Origin: Lingula anatina
Lineage: Eukaryota > Brachiopoda > Lingulata > Lingulida > Lingulidae
DNA length: 22,775 nt
Assembly: GCF_001039355.2 (NCBI RefSeq)
Contig: NW_019773558.1
Span: 1 to 22,775, forward strand
Direction of reading: 5' to 3'
Under the pieces are notes generated by a model. The model had not been told where the DNA came from. It searched no databases and saw only the letters and a list, made by a program, of their open reading frames with translations. The position numbers were made by a program, and so were the translations under genes. Below, piece by piece: positions 1 through 9,424 of this stretch (within the stretch, counting starts at the first letter, position 1; each line of letters starts with the position of its first letter).

Positions 1-35
1 CAAGGCGTTTACGTGGGATATATGCTTCATTTTCG

Positions 36-293
36 TATAGGGGGGGCCAACTTGCCCCGATCCTGGGGCAAACTTGCCCCGTGGCGGGGCAAGTTGGCCC
101 CCTTGACGTCAACTGTGTTTTTTGTCAAAGTGTGAGCCATCTGGCATTATATTTGAAAAATAATGACGTCGCATACGTAGCTTAGTTCATGGGCCTTACT
201 TTAAAACCGGTTTTGTTACTCTAACTCATTCCTAGTTGGCTCTACAAGGCCAAAAGTGTCTAACTGGGCCAACTAGCCCCGGTCTCCCCTATA
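36..293. mobile_element. MITE-like element with GGGG-rich inverted ends
   Basis: The ends read TATAGGGG (36-43) and CCCCTATA (286-293), compatible with TA target duplication as in Tc1/mariner-type MITEs. Inside the left end, 42-58 and 86-102 form a perfect 17-bp inverted repeat (gggggccaacttgcccc and its complement), with a further near-palindrome at 65-80. A degenerate copy of the motif, gggccaactagcccc, lies at the right end (266-280). No coding capacity. Confidence 0.45.
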
Positions 294-299
294 TATAGT

Positions 300-740
300 C
301 TGCTCTCAGTCGGACGTCATCAGCAGTGGTCCACGCGCGGTGAACGTAGTCCCGTAACAGGTGCTACAATTTACTAGCAGCCACCCAGAACTCATGATGC
401 AATACTGGCATAATCAAATGTAATCAGGAGAGAATTATAGGTATCGTGTATCCGTGTTTATATCTACTTAGGTTGGATTGCATGCATTATTATGACAACA
501 AAGCAGGCATGACACCCGGCGTCACCTGCGAGCTCTATATTTAGTAAAGCAAAAAGGCACCTCCATTTTATACATTGTAGTCGTGTGTTTTACAGTTTGG
601 GTAAACATACAGGTAAAGCACCACTGTACCTGAGGACGGCCATTAATGGAAAATTTCTGCAAATCTTAGCATTATCTGATGGATAGAGATATTCGGTTAT
701 CAACAGACGCAATTTAACCAAGACAAGTATAATCTAACCG
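300..740. other. Non-coding region upstream of gene A, probable promoter and leader exon
   Basis: No open frame of note. It should contain the gene A promoter and leader exon if the donor at 741 is real. A tctatatttag string at 533-543 is a possible TATA element, weakly supported. Confidence 0.25.
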
Positions 741-746
741 GTAAGT
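741..746 (+). other. Probable 5' leader intron donor, gene A
   Basis: GTAAGT preceded by taaccg. The stretch ccaag..ta..tctaac|ggtaagtca resembles 10711-10740 upstream of gene B (ccaagttaaagtagcctaac aggtaagtca). With the acceptor at 2615-2616 this would give a 1876-bp leader intron. The similarity between the two loci is the main support; no transcript evidence is available, and the leader exon's 5' end is not determined. Confidence 0.4.
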
Positions 747-818
747 CAATTAACACTTACCTAAGTAAAATAATAAAGTATATTTCAGATTTGTTTATTA
801 TTATTTTTTGTATACTAG

Positions 819-819
<1 letters not shown>

Positions 820-857
<38 letters not shown>
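820..857. repeat. TG microsatellite
   Basis: About 18 uninterrupted TG units, inside the probable leader intron of gene A. Confidence 0.97.
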
Positions 858-863
<6 letters not shown>

Positions 864-1041
864 TTCACTGTGATGGCTTAAAGAGATACAAACGTACACA
901 CATTGACCTCTCAGTTAGCCTATATATGTTGGGGTATAAAAACACTAAAACTACGGCATGTTGATGTTCAATATTTGAACTTAACAAACCTTATTTACAT
1001 GTACATTATTATGAGTAACAGCAGCGTTTTAATGACTAAAA

Positions 1042-1959
1042 CCTGGGTCCCAACCCAACATAAGGGCTTCTACGTCTATGGCCAAAAAAAAGGGGAAAAC
1101 GTGGGATTTCGTGTGTGAAGAGCACGTCATCGTGCAACTTTTGGAGATCACAGACAGCACGTAGAAATTTTTCGACATGATCAACAGTTGCTGCGTGCGG
1201 TCTACAAATTCTCAAAAAAAGGAAAAAGTACAACACTGCGCTTGGGTGGCTACGGTGCGTGCGATGCACGTGGTTAAGACCCATGATACACGTACTTATT
1301 TCTTGCTCACTACGTTCTCACTCCTCACTTCCACGCGCCCACCGCGTGGATCGCACGGGTTTCGTGCATGTTGTGCGAGTAGTGGTCACTCTATGCGCAA
1401 GGACCGTGAGTTTTAAAGGAGGGGCATGAACGAAAAAGCGTTATTTCTGCCTCTGATGTCAAGTTTTAAAAATGCCTAAAAAGACAACAAAGAGCAAGAG
1501 GGGGAGAAAGGGATCGGGGACAAGTCAGGAATCTTTGAACACTGCTGCGGATATAATGATCTCCTCAAACATGCACTGTTTTATACCCTGCCAAATAAAA
1601 GAACATCTCAATACGCAAGACTAGCGTGCACAGGACGAGCAACAACCGTAGGAAGTCAACAAGACTACCCTACGTCCATTTGCGTTACTCCTTGTGCGCA
1701 TAACGTACGTAGTGCACGATGCTTGTACTTTGCATTCACGGGGCGCGCGGAATACGTGCGAAAGCCCGTCAGGCGCAATAGGCACTTCTGGCGTGCGGAG
1801 GCTGTGCTTCTCACGTACTTTCGACGCACTTTCTCCTTGCGCACTCATTGCAACCACCAATTACTAGATTCCTTCCCTGCAATCTAGCTACGGCCCAGCC
1901 AGACGAGAGGAACCTAAGAAAGTAAGACCTGAAAATCGTGCGTGGATTTGGGACCCAGG
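1042..1959. mobile_element. Possible DNA element with 12-bp inverted ends
   Basis: cctgggtcccaa at 1042-1053 and its exact complement at 1948-1959 bound about 918 bp. This DNA is richer in CpG and ACGT/GCAC strings than its surroundings. Open frames inside are short and unrecognised. A clear target-site duplication is not seen (ctaaaa before, cttaat after), so the element call is tentative. Confidence 0.3.
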
Positions 1960-2600
1960 CTTAATGCATGTAAAGAGTGCTCAGAACTGTGACCACGCAA
2001 GCAAAAGGTGTCATACACACACTGCATACATAACCATATTTACACTATTTTTCCGTGTATTCCTTTTCTTGTAGAATATAATACAACTCAACATGGACAA
2101 ATCTTGTCGCACGTTATCATAACGAGGTATCGTTTTTTAAATACATCTACATTTATCATTTTTCGTTTCATTTTACTAAATGATTCGCTCAGTTACGATT
2201 ATGCCCGGTTTTCATACATAGGGGCATGACTTAACTAAGGCGTCAGCACATCCTCTAGCAAAACATCAGGCCTGCCGCACACTCTTCGGTTATCAACAGA
2301 CAATGCTGCAAATTTGCAAGAGCGTGAATACTTATTCTTAGCAATATAAATAATTTGCAGCAATATTGCTGCAAACCAAAAGTTTGAGGCAACAAATTTT
2401 CAGTAGTTTGCTAGAAAATTTTTATTGCTACTTGTTGATGTATTACTACACTTCACATTTACATGCTCCAATTAATTGTTGCAAGTGTTACATTCGGTGT
2501 GCCTCACATAATTGTATTTGCTACGTTGTGAAATCAGTTTTTAATATACTTTACATGTAAGTTTTATGCCTATCTATTTTAACAATCTTAAGATTGTATT
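1960..2600. other. Leader-intron remainder, non-coding
   Basis: No supported gene. Contains a 22-bp perfect palindrome at 2354-2375, and a 17-nt string (ttcggttatcaacagac) at 2285-2301 that also occurs at 692-708. The last 150 bp resemble the region before gene B exon 1. Confidence 0.5.
2354..2375. repeat. 22-bp perfect palindrome
   Basis: Two 11-nt arms, tttgcagcaat followed directly by attgctgcaaa. It lies in the probable leader intron of gene A, 300 bp before the start codon. Function unknown; it could be a dimeric factor site or a chance palindrome in AT-rich DNA. Confidence 0.8.
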
Positions 2601-2616
2601 TATAATTAATTTTCAG
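2601..2616 (+). other. Conserved 5' leader splice acceptor, gene A
   Basis: A tataattaattttcag acceptor lies 58 nt before the start codon. Gene B has the nearly identical taaaattaattttcag at 12241-12256, also 57 nt before its ATG. Conservation in otherwise diverged DNA suggests that exon 1 begins at 2617 and follows a non-coding leader exon. Confidence 0.55.
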
Positions 2617-2674
2617 ATTTTAAAAATATAATTTGGATAAAGATACCACAACAGCTCATCTTTAAGAAAACAAA

Positions 2675-2788
2675 ATGACGACAGTACGCCCTGAAACCAC
2701 GGAAAATATTGAGCCAATTCCTGGACGTCACAATAACCAGGCAATACTGCAAGTTATAAACGAAAAAATATTAGAAAAGACAGACAGG
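2675..2788 (+). CDS. Gene A coding exon 1
   Basis: Encodes residues 1-38, beginning MTTVRPETTENIEPIPG and ending EKTDR. ATG context is caaaATGa. The donor is agg|gtaatt, phase 0. The segment NQAILQVINEKI aligns loosely with the N-terminal helix of ODC (AKDILDQKINE in human). The same 38-codon exon with the same donor occurs in gene B at 12314-12427, which supports its being coding although it is shorter than usual ORF cut-offs. The first ~70 bp of the following intron also resemble the gene B intron. Confidence 0.85.
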
Positions 2789-5700
2789 GTAATTACGGCA
2801 ATTGAGAATCATGAGATTTTTTAACATGGCATTAACATAATATTGTGGTGTAAGGCATGTTTAAATATGAAATGAATATGTTTTAGGTTGAAAATGGTTG
2901 TGGTTTAAGGCTTTCAAGATTCATTGGTCCGATCGTGAAAGAAACTTAAATAGCTTTAAATTAGGGGACTTACTAGTCCGAGGGTCAAATATGGCGACCC
3001 ATTACAAAGCTTGTCGTCCAATCCACTACCTCAGGGAAGTATTCAAGTGGGTCGGCCATATTTGACCCTCGGACTAGTTAGTCCCCTATTCTGAATCGGG
3101 CCTCAGCCACTGAATCTCTTGGACAACTCTATGGTTTGTCTTCTTTTGGCATTGATGGTAAAAAAGTGAATCGTTTCAAAGTGACTAACCGTGCTATTGC
3201 CGTAACACATATGATAAAGGCGAAACTAGTGTTTCATGTGATCAAAGGCGAAACTAGTGTTTCATGTTAGAATCACCAATATAAGTTGCCCATATTGACG
3301 AGCTTCAATTACTAACATGCTTTTGAAGGCACCATTAGATTTTTTTATTTGAATGACAATCGTATCTCTATTCCATCAGATTAATTGACTTGGTTATGGA
3401 AATGTAAATGTATACGTGGATTAAAGCAAAGAATATGAAACACATTCCTTTTTGGTTAAATTTGGGCTGGTGTCATCTGCAGTAATCAAACATACACATT
3501 AATATTCATATTATATTATAAATATTGCAGCGTCCCTTCTATATTGTCAATTTGAATGACATCGTTAACAAGCACAAGCACTGGGTGGAACTGATGCCAC
3601 GTGTCAAACCCTTCTACGCCGTGAAATGTAACAACACTGAGCCAGTCGTGAAGACCATTGCAGCACTTGGGGCGGGGTTTGACTGCTCCAATAGCGCTGA
3701 ATTCCAGCAGGTTCTAACCCATGGGGTGGGAACAGATCGGATTATATATGCCCATCCCTGCAAAGATCCCCAAGACATTAAACGTGCCTCAGAACAAGGA
3801 GTCGACCTTATGACCTTTGACAACGAGTATGAGTTAGTCAAGGTAAAGAATCTCTATCCAGATGCAAGACTTGTGTTACGCATTCACCCGCGAGTTGACA
3901 AGACTAGGTATACATTTGGCAAGATGTATGGTTGTGCCCTCGACCAGTGCAATGAACTAATTGTGAGGGCAAAAGAAATGAAACTGACGGTCGTGGGTGT
4001 CAGGTAGTTGTTATAGCATTCTATTATTTATAGCTTCTACCTTTACACTAAAAATTTAACCCGGTACATATTTGATGAAGACGAACGTGTTTAATTCTTA
4101 TTTAATTTGAACATCTTTATCCGCTTTTTTGTATAGGTGAATCTTGATGGTAGGCACACTTTGTTTATAAATTATTACTCTTTTATCTTATTTAGAATAA
4201 GGTCGCGCGCGTTATACGTCACAGGTCTTGCGTAACTACCCACGTGCTACGATTTTTCCCTTGGGGGGCAGCAAGCGGCCATTTTGTACAGGAGCAATGC
4301 ATAGATGGGTGAAAACGATACGTTGTTTTTAACAAAAAAAAGTCCCCGGGGCGAAACTGCCAACACCAAAAGTAATAGAAGCATACCAACGTTGTTTTGA
4401 AACGATGTGGTTAGCCTGTCAGTGGCGAGTTGGGGAGAAAAGAGCAGCACTGATAGCAAGGTACTGTATACACGTGTACCGGCAAAGTTAATGATAAATT
4501 CATGTTGCAAAAGCATAATTAAACCAGTTAGTTATTTTCCAAACGGTATTATTTGAATAGCAGATACATAAACTAACAACAATAAAAATATTTGATGACA
4601 TTGAAAATCAAAACCTGCGGTTCACGATATGTTGAGGAGGACACTGCCACAGCAAGTAATGCATGAATTTTGTTACACAACACCATATGCTTGTGTCATT
4701 CCTTACTCTGTGGTATTATTACTCAATTTACTGCTCAAATTAATACCTGATACTATTTCTCAGGCTACCAAGTACAAATCAACTTATTTTGTGGCAATTG
4801 ACCTCCATGTTCCATCTTGTGTGCAGGTTGATTATTAGTATTATCATTATTATTTTTTTCAAGCACATTTTGTGAAGAGGCTATATTTTAACAAGAGAAA
4901 TTTATGCAGAACTTTTAAAGATTAAATTTTCAGTAGTATGTACAATTAAAGCTATTAATTTGATTATGCATATTTAATTTTCAGTTATCTTGATTATGAT
5001 TTGAGGTTTCTGCATTTTTCTCTTGCCCTCAAATCAATATCTAACAAGTAAATTGATAGTGCTTTATTACAATTTTTGCTTTATACTTTCAGATGTAAAA
5101 ACTGTGTAGCAGTTGGTAAAGCTGTAGAGATTGATGTGAGCATAGATCAGGGGAAATGGTATTAGAGAAACTAGGAGGACAAGACATAGATAATGTACTA
5201 GTAGATCCATCATCACAGCAAGGATAGATGGTGTGATCTTGTCCCTGAAGCTATGCCACAAGTTTTCAAACTGGTTGAGTCCTTACTAAGACAAGCTGCT
5301 GCGGTGTGAATCGCAATATGTACATTCAGGTTATACATGGCAGATTTATGACAAAGAGACCTTCACAATATACTTCAAAGAAGTTATTCTTGCATCTATG
5401 CCTTATCAAAAGTACACAGTTACAGTGACGAGAACATTGTCTGCAAATAGTGAGGCAGTGAAGGCTGCAAGGTGCCATTGTTTTTCAGTATTAAGAATGA
5501 CAGTATCTGTTTTTTATTTATTTATTTTTATTTCTCATTTTTAATGGGAGGGAGACTCACTTTGTTCTTTCTATGCCCATTCAGTTAAGGGTTGATGGCA
5601 ATATATGGAAAATCTGTCATGCCTGTATGTAGAATTTCTCTGGCTCAAATTTCTACATTTATTGGGTGCATTATGAAGTTTCCTGACTGATTAATGAGGT

Positions 5701-8700
5701 TACTTGCAGAAATATCTTGCTTACACACATTTTGTGATATTTTTTACTACTTTATACATATGATTATTCACATCTCAACAGTGGTGTGTGAAAGGTACTT
5801 GTTATTTGCATTTTAGAACTGTAGATCTGTGTACCAGCAGGGTTATATTTCATATATCTGCAAATGTTTCTAAAAATAAGCTTCATGGTTGATAATTAAT
5901 TGGTTTGAAATAAATAAATAAATAACCCAAATAAAATCAATTCATTTTATATTTCACATAATTTGTTTTTATTATTCTTCTAAGCATTTAATCATAACAT
6001 CTCCCATCATTATACTGTTATTGTGTAATAACATTGAAAGTTTCCAAGTTTTTATTAACAGGTTGATGCTAACGTATTACAAATGAACATAAGCATTAAA
6101 GCATATTTCCTTACTCAAATATATCAAACGTACCACTGGCATAATACCGGTAAAGATAAAGGTAAAGATGACAGCATTGATAACTGGGTTTACAGCGCTT
6201 TTAGTGCAGCTTGGCTAGTGTCAGATTGTTATCTGATAAAGTTTGCTACTAGTACCTGGGAACAAAAGGTCTGGCACTTGACAATCAAGTTGATAAAATC
6301 ACAAAACGCCTGTAGAAAATAGAGCATACCTGCCCAACATTGATTTGTTCAGATTCTTGACTAAGGGGTGCGTTACTGGTGTCAAGGGCCAAGACTTGAA
6401 CTTAGGTTTTTTGGCATGTCAATGGACATTCCCCTCTATTTCTGTCCAAATCTAATAAAGCCTCAGTTGCTTAACTTTCGCTAAATTTCCAATATCTACA
6501 GGTTGTGTTGTTTAATGCTTGGGGTCTCTTCTCTGGCGGCGGTTAATTGGGGACACCTGTGCGGCCTGTCAACGCATCTAGATTCACTTTTGCCGGTGCC
6601 ACATTTTCAATTGCCGTAAATATCAAATTCATGATTAGAATGAGGAAAAATGACAGTTATGAAAAAATGTTTGGAAGTACCTGTCACCTTTGCCACAGTA
6701 ACCATATGGGATGTGCTGCCCCCCTACCACAGGCGACACCTTGCGGAGCAAGCGTGCGTAATCCAGGGTGCAACAGAAAATAACCTTGTCGCGCGACCTT
6801 ATTGCTACAGCTTGAAAATTTATCCGCGCTGCCACTTTGATAAACAAAGAGACTAAAATCAACTGTGTAAATTTCTATACTTGATGCGGTATTTCATTTG
6901 CTGTGCTTTGGTACCTCACAATATTAACAGAATACTTAACTTTTTCTTAAGTTTCCATATCGGTGACACTTGTTTTGATTCCATGGCCTACCAAAACACC
7001 ATACGATTGTGCCGTGAGATCTTTGATGAAGCCAAAGCCATTGGCTACAACTTCAGTTTACTGGACATCGGTGGAGGGTTCCCCGGTTATGCAGTCAAAG
7101 GCAAACCAACATTTGCTGATGTTGCCAAAGACATAAACACGGCTCTGGACGAATATTTCCCCAAGGAAGAAAATGTTGTTGTCATTGCTGAACCTGGAAC
7201 ATACTACGTTCAGTCGGCCTTCACCTTGGCACTTAGAGTTATCGGTAAACGAGTTTTACGCTCGGCAGCCTCGGACATGGTACGTGTATTTAAAACTGTT
7301 TATTCTTTATGTTTTTATACAATTTACATGTATATGTGTATGTACATGATGCATCTATCAATCTGTCTGTGTGTCTGTGGCTGCTTCATTTCATATAAAA
7401 TAATTTGAGTACTCATTTTTCCTGCAACCCGAACAGGACCACGAACAGTCGTTCTTGTACTACCTCAATGACGGGATTCATGGGTCATTCTTTTTCACAG
7501 TGCTGGTTGACAAAGCGATTCCAGGTTTTCGTGTTATTAAGGTATGTAGTAAGTTTTTAGACAGTTAATAAACAGCGTTTATATGGGTTTTCACTTTTTT
7601 AGGTTTAATTATGGTTTGATTGGGTAAATATTTAGTTAACAAATGTCAAAGGGCATGTTTTAACATATCATCCTTGAACCCAAAGAGTACGTCTGAATAA
7701 AAAAGGATAGTCTTGCCAATGCTTAGACATAGCCACAAGAATCCAATTTCTTTTAATTTCAGAGGAATAATAATTGTAAACAATCAAAACTATTATGTTC
7801 TTATGTTCTTCTATTATGTTCAAGTATTGAAGTGGAAAGAGATTTGGTTATACACATTTCGCTTTTCAGATCTTTTATCTCGTTCATTCATGAGAGGTCA
7901 TAAAGTCGCTCATTACATGTACCTCCGTATTTTTAAGGTTTTAGCATCTATGCTTTACTGATATAAATCTGTCGCCATGTTAGTTTTGGCATTCTTGGTT
8001 GTTTTCAACGTGATTTCAGATGATCCTGTACAAACAGCCATCAACGTCGTTTGTCGTCTCCGTGCACTTTTCATTGTTAACGCAATAAAAAGATAAGCGT
8101 GTACATAACGTATTATTATCAAACTTATTCATAGTACCAAAGTACAGGCCAAGGTTGAATAGCGGCTTTATTGATCGATGATTTCCTTAAAGTAATGCAG
8201 TTTTTGTGAATGTTTCATTTATTCATTGGTATTTTCAAAGTATTACCTTGAAGGCCCATGAACTTGAAAACGAGTGTTAATGCATTTTTGAATATTCTGT
8301 AGTACATATAATTAAATTTAATGGTAATTATTCTGTTCAGCATTATGTAATAGTGCATCAAAATTGACAGAAACCCTATTCATTGCACTATAATTATTAT
8401 TAACACCATAAAGAAAAATCCATGATATTTATTGTATGCAAACTTACAAGAACGATTTCAAGGATAGGAATGCATCTTGACTTTGAAATCCGGTCTGATG
8501 GGTTATTTTCTCCATAAGTTATGAAATTTTCATTGCTTGTTTGTTTCAGGAAAATAAAAATTCTAATACCGCGTCTTACTTATGGAAGTAGATATTATTA
8601 TTTCAGACGGTAAAGAATATACATTCCTAAACACTGCTAATTGTTTAAACATACAAAGCCTTGTAGGCAATTAGCAGGCTTTGGGGCTGGATATTTCTTA

Positions 8701-9424
8701 AATCATAAAAGATAGACATATAAGTAAGGCTGAAGTTGCACAGAAACTCATTAGTAAAGAAGTTCATTATGACATTGAACATGACCTTTGGCCCATTTTC
8801 AAGGTCAGACTGGAAATTTGACAATGACAGTTTTGAAAAATTCCTTGTAGGGATTGGTAATTGGATTTCCAATTCATATTAAATTTTTTCTTTATATTTG
8901 CTCAAATAATTATGTTGGGCTATAATAGTGGCTCTTTTTAAAAAACCATCTTCATTTTTTATCATTTTTTATAAATTTTTCATTCGTTACAAATGTTCAA
9001 GGTTTTAAGGCTGCATGAATTTCTCCTAAACTTTTGTACATTTGACAGCTTTGCTGCCCTGTTCATCTTCACCCTTTGCTATATATATATATATAGACTA
9101 CAAAAGTCCTACAAAATTGTTCAGTGGCGATGGATATATAGATATAAACGACATACTCACGACATACGTATAATCAGTTGTGTAATATTGCAGGACCAAA
9201 AACAAATGCCGGTCTATCAATGCACCGTGTGGGGTCCAACACTCGACCCCATTGACTGCCTGGCAAACGACATCCAACTGCCCGAACTGGACATCGGAGA
9301 CTGGTTGTACGTGCCAAACATGGGGGCATACACTATCGTAGCAGTAACCTCCTTCAACGGGACAGCCCGACCGGATTTATTCTACCTTGCATCAGGTGAA
9401 ATCCCCTCTGAAATTGGCGTTTAA
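2675..9424 (+). CDS. ODC-like PLP decarboxylase paralogue A (five coding exons, 416 aa)
   Basis: Spliced CDS joining 2675-2788, 3531-4003, 6952-7279, 7437-7541 and 9194-9424. It belongs to the ornithine decarboxylase / antizyme inhibitor family, whose enzymes decarboxylate ornithine to putrescine in the cytosol as homodimers. Seen (mammalian ODC numbering in brackets): PFYAVKCN with K70 (K69, Schiff base), FDC D89 (D88), E95 (E94), LVLRI R155 (R154), H198 (H197), LDIGGGFPG 233-241, AEPG E276 (E274), NMGAYT Y386 (Y389). Changed: S200 to D201, R277 to T279, Y323 to H320, C360 to L357. The Asp of the LYDHA-type motif (D332) is D330 after a one-residue insertion, and D358 stands at D361. No signal peptide or membrane segment is seen. 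The protein ends just after the barrel domain, without the vertebrate PEST degron. The start is the ATG with A at -3, shared with gene B. Family assignment is near certain; ornithine decarboxylase activity is doubtful because the catalytic Cys is missing. Confidence 0.93.
2962..3088. mobile_element. 127-bp foldback MITE in gene A intron 1
   Basis: The arms 2963-3000 and 3049-3087 are inverted copies of about 39 bp with one mismatch and one single-base gap, around a 48-bp loop. The ends are TA|GGGGAC and GTCCCC|TA, as expected for TA target duplication by a Tc1/mariner-type transposase. Absent from gene B intron 1, so it inserted after the gene duplication or was lost from B. Confidence 0.7.
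3216..3267. repeat. Two-copy 28-bp tandem repeat
   Basis: The 24-nt unit at 3216-3239 (aaaggcgaaactag...) recurs at 3244-3267 without mismatch, in gene A intron 1. Confidence 0.9.
3531..4003 (+). CDS. Gene A coding exon 2 (PLP-lysine exon)
   Basis: Acceptor aatattgcag|cgtccc and donor gtcag|gtagtt; 473 nt, entry phase 0, exit phase 2. Encodes residues 39-195 plus two bases of Ser196. It carries K70 (PLP Schiff base), D89, E95, the region matching the mammalian antizyme-binding element (K122 and K142 correspond to K121 and K141), and R155. The exon start is set by the splice acceptor and the match of exon 1 phase; the TTG at 3525 lies in the intron. Confidence 0.93.
4004..6951 (+). other. Gene A intron 2, 2.9 kb, mostly featureless
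   Basis: The matching intron of gene B is only 318 bp, so about 2.6 kb was gained in A or lost in B. It contains a CpG-richer stretch at 4200-4500 and a broken open stretch around 5225-5544. The rest is AT-rich, with an AAAT microsatellite near 5908-5926. No recognised gene. Confidence 0.6.
5225..5544 (+). other. Unrecognised open stretch with one in-frame stop
   Basis: One frame reads RIDGVILSLKLCHKF... up to a TAA at 5288-5290, then continues as DKLLRCESQYVHSGYTW, QIYDKETFTIYFKEV and ILASMPYQKYTVTVTR to a stop at about 5544. The residue mix looks protein-like rather than random AT-rich translation. I do not recognise the family. It may be the decayed remnant of an inserted retrocopy or transposon gene in the intron, or chance. 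Confidence 0.2.
6952..7279 (+). CDS. Gene A coding exon 3 (PLP-binding Gly-rich loop)
   Basis: Acceptor tttcttaag|tttcc and donor gacatg|gtacgt; 328 nt. The first T completes AGT (Ser196), giving VVGVSFHIGD, which matches VVGVSFHVGS of ODC and proves the join. Encodes residues 197-305 with H198, D201 (Ser200 in ODC), LDIGGGFPG and AEPGTYY (AEPGRYY in ODC). Positions 7070-7255 are identical to gene B 15300-15485. Confidence 0.93.
7437..7541 (+). CDS. Gene A coding exon 4 (substrate-site exon)
   Basis: Acceptor cgaacag|gacc and donor attaag|gtatgt; 105 nt, phase 0 at both ends. Encodes 35 residues, with YYLNDGIHGSF matching YYVNDGVYGSF of ODC, so Tyr323 is His320 here. The VLVDKA stretch stands for ILYDHA, keeping the Asp (D330) but losing Tyr331, with a one-residue insertion before it. 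Exon 4 of gene B is two codons longer. Confidence 0.9.
7542..9193 (+). other. Gene A intron 4, non-coding
   Basis: 1652 bp of AT-rich DNA with no recognised element except a short TA run near 9080-9097. The matching gene B intron is 267 bp. Confidence 0.6.
9194..9424 (+). CDS. Gene A coding exon 5 (C-terminal barrel, stop)
   Basis: Acceptor taatattgcag|gacc, stop TAA at 9422-9424; 231 nt, 76 residues. WGPTLDPID replaces WGPTCDGLD of ODC, so the catalytic Cys360 is Leu357 and Asp361 is kept as D358. ELDIGDW, NMGAYT (Y386) and SFNG are standard C-terminal ODC motifs. Translation ends about ten residues after the RPDLFYLASG segment, so no degron tail is present. Open frame upstream of 9194 (from about 8993) is intron. 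Confidence 0.92.
   Translation, partial: DQKQMPVYQCTVWGPTLDPIDCLANDIQLPELDIGDWLYVPNMGAYTIVAVTSFNGTARPDLFYLASGEIPSEIGV

Noticed and set aside
3525-3530. TTG-initiated starts (MQRPFYIV) at 3525 and 14385
   Set aside because: They lie in intron DNA at the cag splice acceptor. The real N-termini are in exon 1 (2675 and 12314), whose phase joins exactly.
3614-3841. Minus-strand open frames opposite exon 2 of both genes (also 14474-14761)
   Set aside because: They mirror the conserved plus-strand coding sequence and have no recognisable domain.
4200-4520. CpG-rich stretch with CRE-like tacgtcac, cacgtg and a YY1-like aagcggccattttg as a promoter
   Set aside because: Motifs are short and common, no gene follows on either strand, and no repeat ends were found; kept only as composition in the intron 2 entry.
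8993-9193. Coding sequence upstream of gene A exon 5 in the same open frame
   Set aside because: There is no family similarity before 9194, a consensus acceptor ends at 9193, and gene B joins at the homologous residue.
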